A stretch of DNA of 64,000 nt from NCBI RefSeq assembly GCF_010015445.1, contig NC_053120.1, positions 12,872,597 through 12,936,596 of the forward strand, written 5' to 3'. This stretch comes from Perca fluviatilis. Lineage: Eukaryota; Chordata; Actinopteri; Perciformes; Percidae. A program made the position numbers and the translations under genes. Positions within the stretch are counted from its first letter, which is position 1. Each line of letters opens with the position of its first letter. Below the pieces are notes generated by a model. That model was not told the DNA's origin and did not search any database. It saw only the letters and a program-made list of their open reading frames with translations. Below, in pieces: positions 62,323-64,000 of the stretch.

Positions 62323-63084
62323 CCTATGACTTAATGTTGCACTTGTAGATCCACTGTGACCTGGGTGACTGAGGATGATCTCACGGATTTATCTAAATCA
62401 AAAAGGTACTGCTGAAATTGAGGAAATTCAGTTACTGAGCAGTTGTTTGCACTGAATATAGACTACCTTATATGGTTCTACTTTAGCCTGTTAAGGAGTT
62501 ATTCGTAAGCCAACAAAATCACAGACAAAAGTGTCATGTGATTTTTTGATTTGTTTGTTCACTACTTAAGGGAATCATGTCTCAAGTTTAAACCTGAAAA
62601 TGTCCTTTATTTGCACAAGTTTTAACAATGTAGTAAAATTCAGGTGTTGTGGTTGCAGTGGCACCACTGATTACTTGATACTTTGATACATAAATGAATG
62701 AATGCACGAATGAAGGGATTTTCTGAAAAGTCTATTACTTTTTTTTAAGCCAAACATCAGATACATCAGTGTATGGAATGTTGTTGCAACACAAATGATT
62801 AAAAACAAAAGCTTCAAGAAAATACAAGATAAAATTATCTAGAAAGAATTGCGCAAAAAATAAGTAAACAATACTGAGTATCTGACACATTCAATTACAA
62901 TTTCTTCGTACTTTGTGAAACCCATGAATATTGAAACATTTTGGTCTGCACACAGCTTCATTATAGCTGCTATGCTTAATTAGCATGAATCGCACGCAGC
63001 CCCCAAAAGCTCCTGGTTTGACTGGATTCTTTGTAAAGGTGAGGAAGTGCAGGCATATGGCACCAAACATAAAGAGGTGTGAAT

Positions 63085-63470
63085 GCCCATATTATGCTCA
63101 TTTTCAGTTTCATAATTGTATTTTAAGGTTGTACCAGAATAGGTTTACATGGTTTAATTTTCAAAAAACACCATAGCTTTGTTGTACTGCACAGCTCTCT
63201 CTCACTGCTGCAGCTCCTCTTTTCACCTGGTCTCTGTTTTAGCTACAGAGTGAGACCTCTTTCTTCTTCTTCTTCTTCTGTACTATCTTTGATTGCACTC
63301 GCACATGCGCAGTAGCTCAGATGTAGATCATGTCAGCAAGCTAGCTCCATAGACAGTAAAAGAAAGGTTGTTTCTTCAACTTCGGTCAGTTACAAGGCAG
63401 GATTAGCTGGGAGACTTCTTCTAAACGAGGGCGCGCACATGTTAGTAGTTCTTTTGTAGATTATGGTGAA
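63085..63470 (+). repeat. TTAA-associated teleost repeat, truncated (copy 2)
   Basis: GCCCATATTATGCTCATTTT onward, with the same blocks as at 38244 plus more (cacctggtctctgttttagc, cgcacatgcgcagtagctca). A (TTC)n run lies at 63259-63279. The right edge is approximate and the distal terminus is missing. Confidence 0.6.
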
Positions 63471-63487
63471 CTTGTGTGTGTTTTAGC

Positions 63488-63757
63488 TAGAGCTGGGCAA
63501 TATATTGATATTATATATGGATATTGTGATATGAGACTAGATATCGTCTTAGATTTTGGATATCGTAATATGGCATAAATGTGGTCTTTTCCTGTTTTTA
63601 AAGGCTGCATTACAGTAAAGTGATGTCATTTTCTGAACTTACCAGACTGTTGTAACTGTTCTATTATTTGCCTTTACCCACGTAGTCATTATATCCACAT
63701 TCCTGATGATTATTTATCAAAAATCTAAATATAGTAAATATTTTGTGAAAGCACCAG
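63488..63757 (+). mobile_element. hAT-type MITE (GCTGGGCAATATATTGATA family), left part
   Basis: Starts TAGAGCTGGGCAATATATTG, continues with reiterated gatatcg-like motifs (gatatgagactagatatcgt), then aaggctgcattacagtaaag, gatgtcattttctgaactta and attatttatcaaaaatctaa. It is cut at the right by another repeat at about 63757. Confidence 0.7.
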
Positions 63758-63778
63758 TGTTGGGAGTAACGGGGTTTT

Positions 63779-64000
63779 AGGCCCGGGACACATTAACCCG
63801 ATTATCGGCCGTGGGACAGTCTGGCGAGGTCAGTGACTCAAATCTGTTCGGTGTGTCCCGTGCCGTCGTCCGTCTGGGGGGCTGTCGGCGTTCATTTTGG
63901 CCGACCTGACATGTTCGGTCTGCGGCAGGGAAGTCGGGACTCACCTGGAAATGACGAGCGCAATGAGGTGACTAGAGTCTCTCAAAATCTGATGAAAATC
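63779..64000 (+). mobile_element. TWA-type MITE, PIF/Harbinger-like, copy 3 (cut by window end)
   Basis: AGGCCCGGGACACATTAACC onward matches copies 1 and 2 (attatcggccgtgggacagt, gtcggcgttcattttggccg, tgactagagtctctcaaaat). Directly before it, cagtgttgggagtaacgggg (63757-63776) looks like the start of yet another teleost repeat, interrupted by this insertion. Confidence 0.8.

Overview
The window looks like nuclear DNA of a teleost fish, most likely a percomorph. It has vertebrate-style splice sites, long (CA/GT)n microsatellites, and many dispersed repeats of the kinds common in percomorph genomes (Tc1, hAT, PIF/Harbinger-like, TTAA-flanked MITEs, an L2/CR1-like LINE). I recognise only one cellular gene, and only its first coding exon lies in the window: cachd1 (cache-domain-containing 1, an alpha2-delta-like membrane protein), on the + strand at 23691-23939.

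Layout. Positions 1 to about 23270 form a gene-free 5' flank. It holds a dead Tc1 transposon (1717-2964), a non-autonomous Tc1 derivative with arms of about 190 bp (3216-3733), an L2/CR1-like LINE remnant with traces of an SGNH-type ORF1 and the ORF2 endonuclease (4567-5475), a compound CA array (10795-11050), a three-exon DD35E transposase element of the Tc1/mariner-IS630 group (12319-14316), and MITEs at 18612-19085 and 21779-21920. A CpG-rich patch (about 23271-23900) marks the cachd1 promoter, 5' leader and first coding exon. The leader carries a 39-codon upstream ORF. From 23940 to the window end is cachd1 intron 1, at least 40 kb long. I found no second exon in it.

The intron is packed with transposon debris, and target-site duplications (TSDs) can be read directly for many copies. 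These include hAT elements with 8-bp TSDs (29057-29841, 30646-30744, 45955-46280, 51751-52068), TWA-flanked PIF/Harbinger-like elements (32346-32941, 48571-49183, 41975-42801, and one cut by the window end at 63779), and TTAA-flanked elements (56102-56394, 58319-58719, 59309-59958). A 478-bp near-complete palindrome (30929-31406) and very long GT/CA tracts also lie here.

The most unusual structure is in the DD35E element. Its first exon carries an inverted, nearly identical copy of 185 bp of its own third exon, followed by an 18-bp direct copy. A transcript of the element would therefore contain sense and antisense versions of its own catalytic region. The rest reads as an ordinary repeat-rich gene flank and first intron. 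All identifications rest on reading the sequence and on remembered families; no database search was run.
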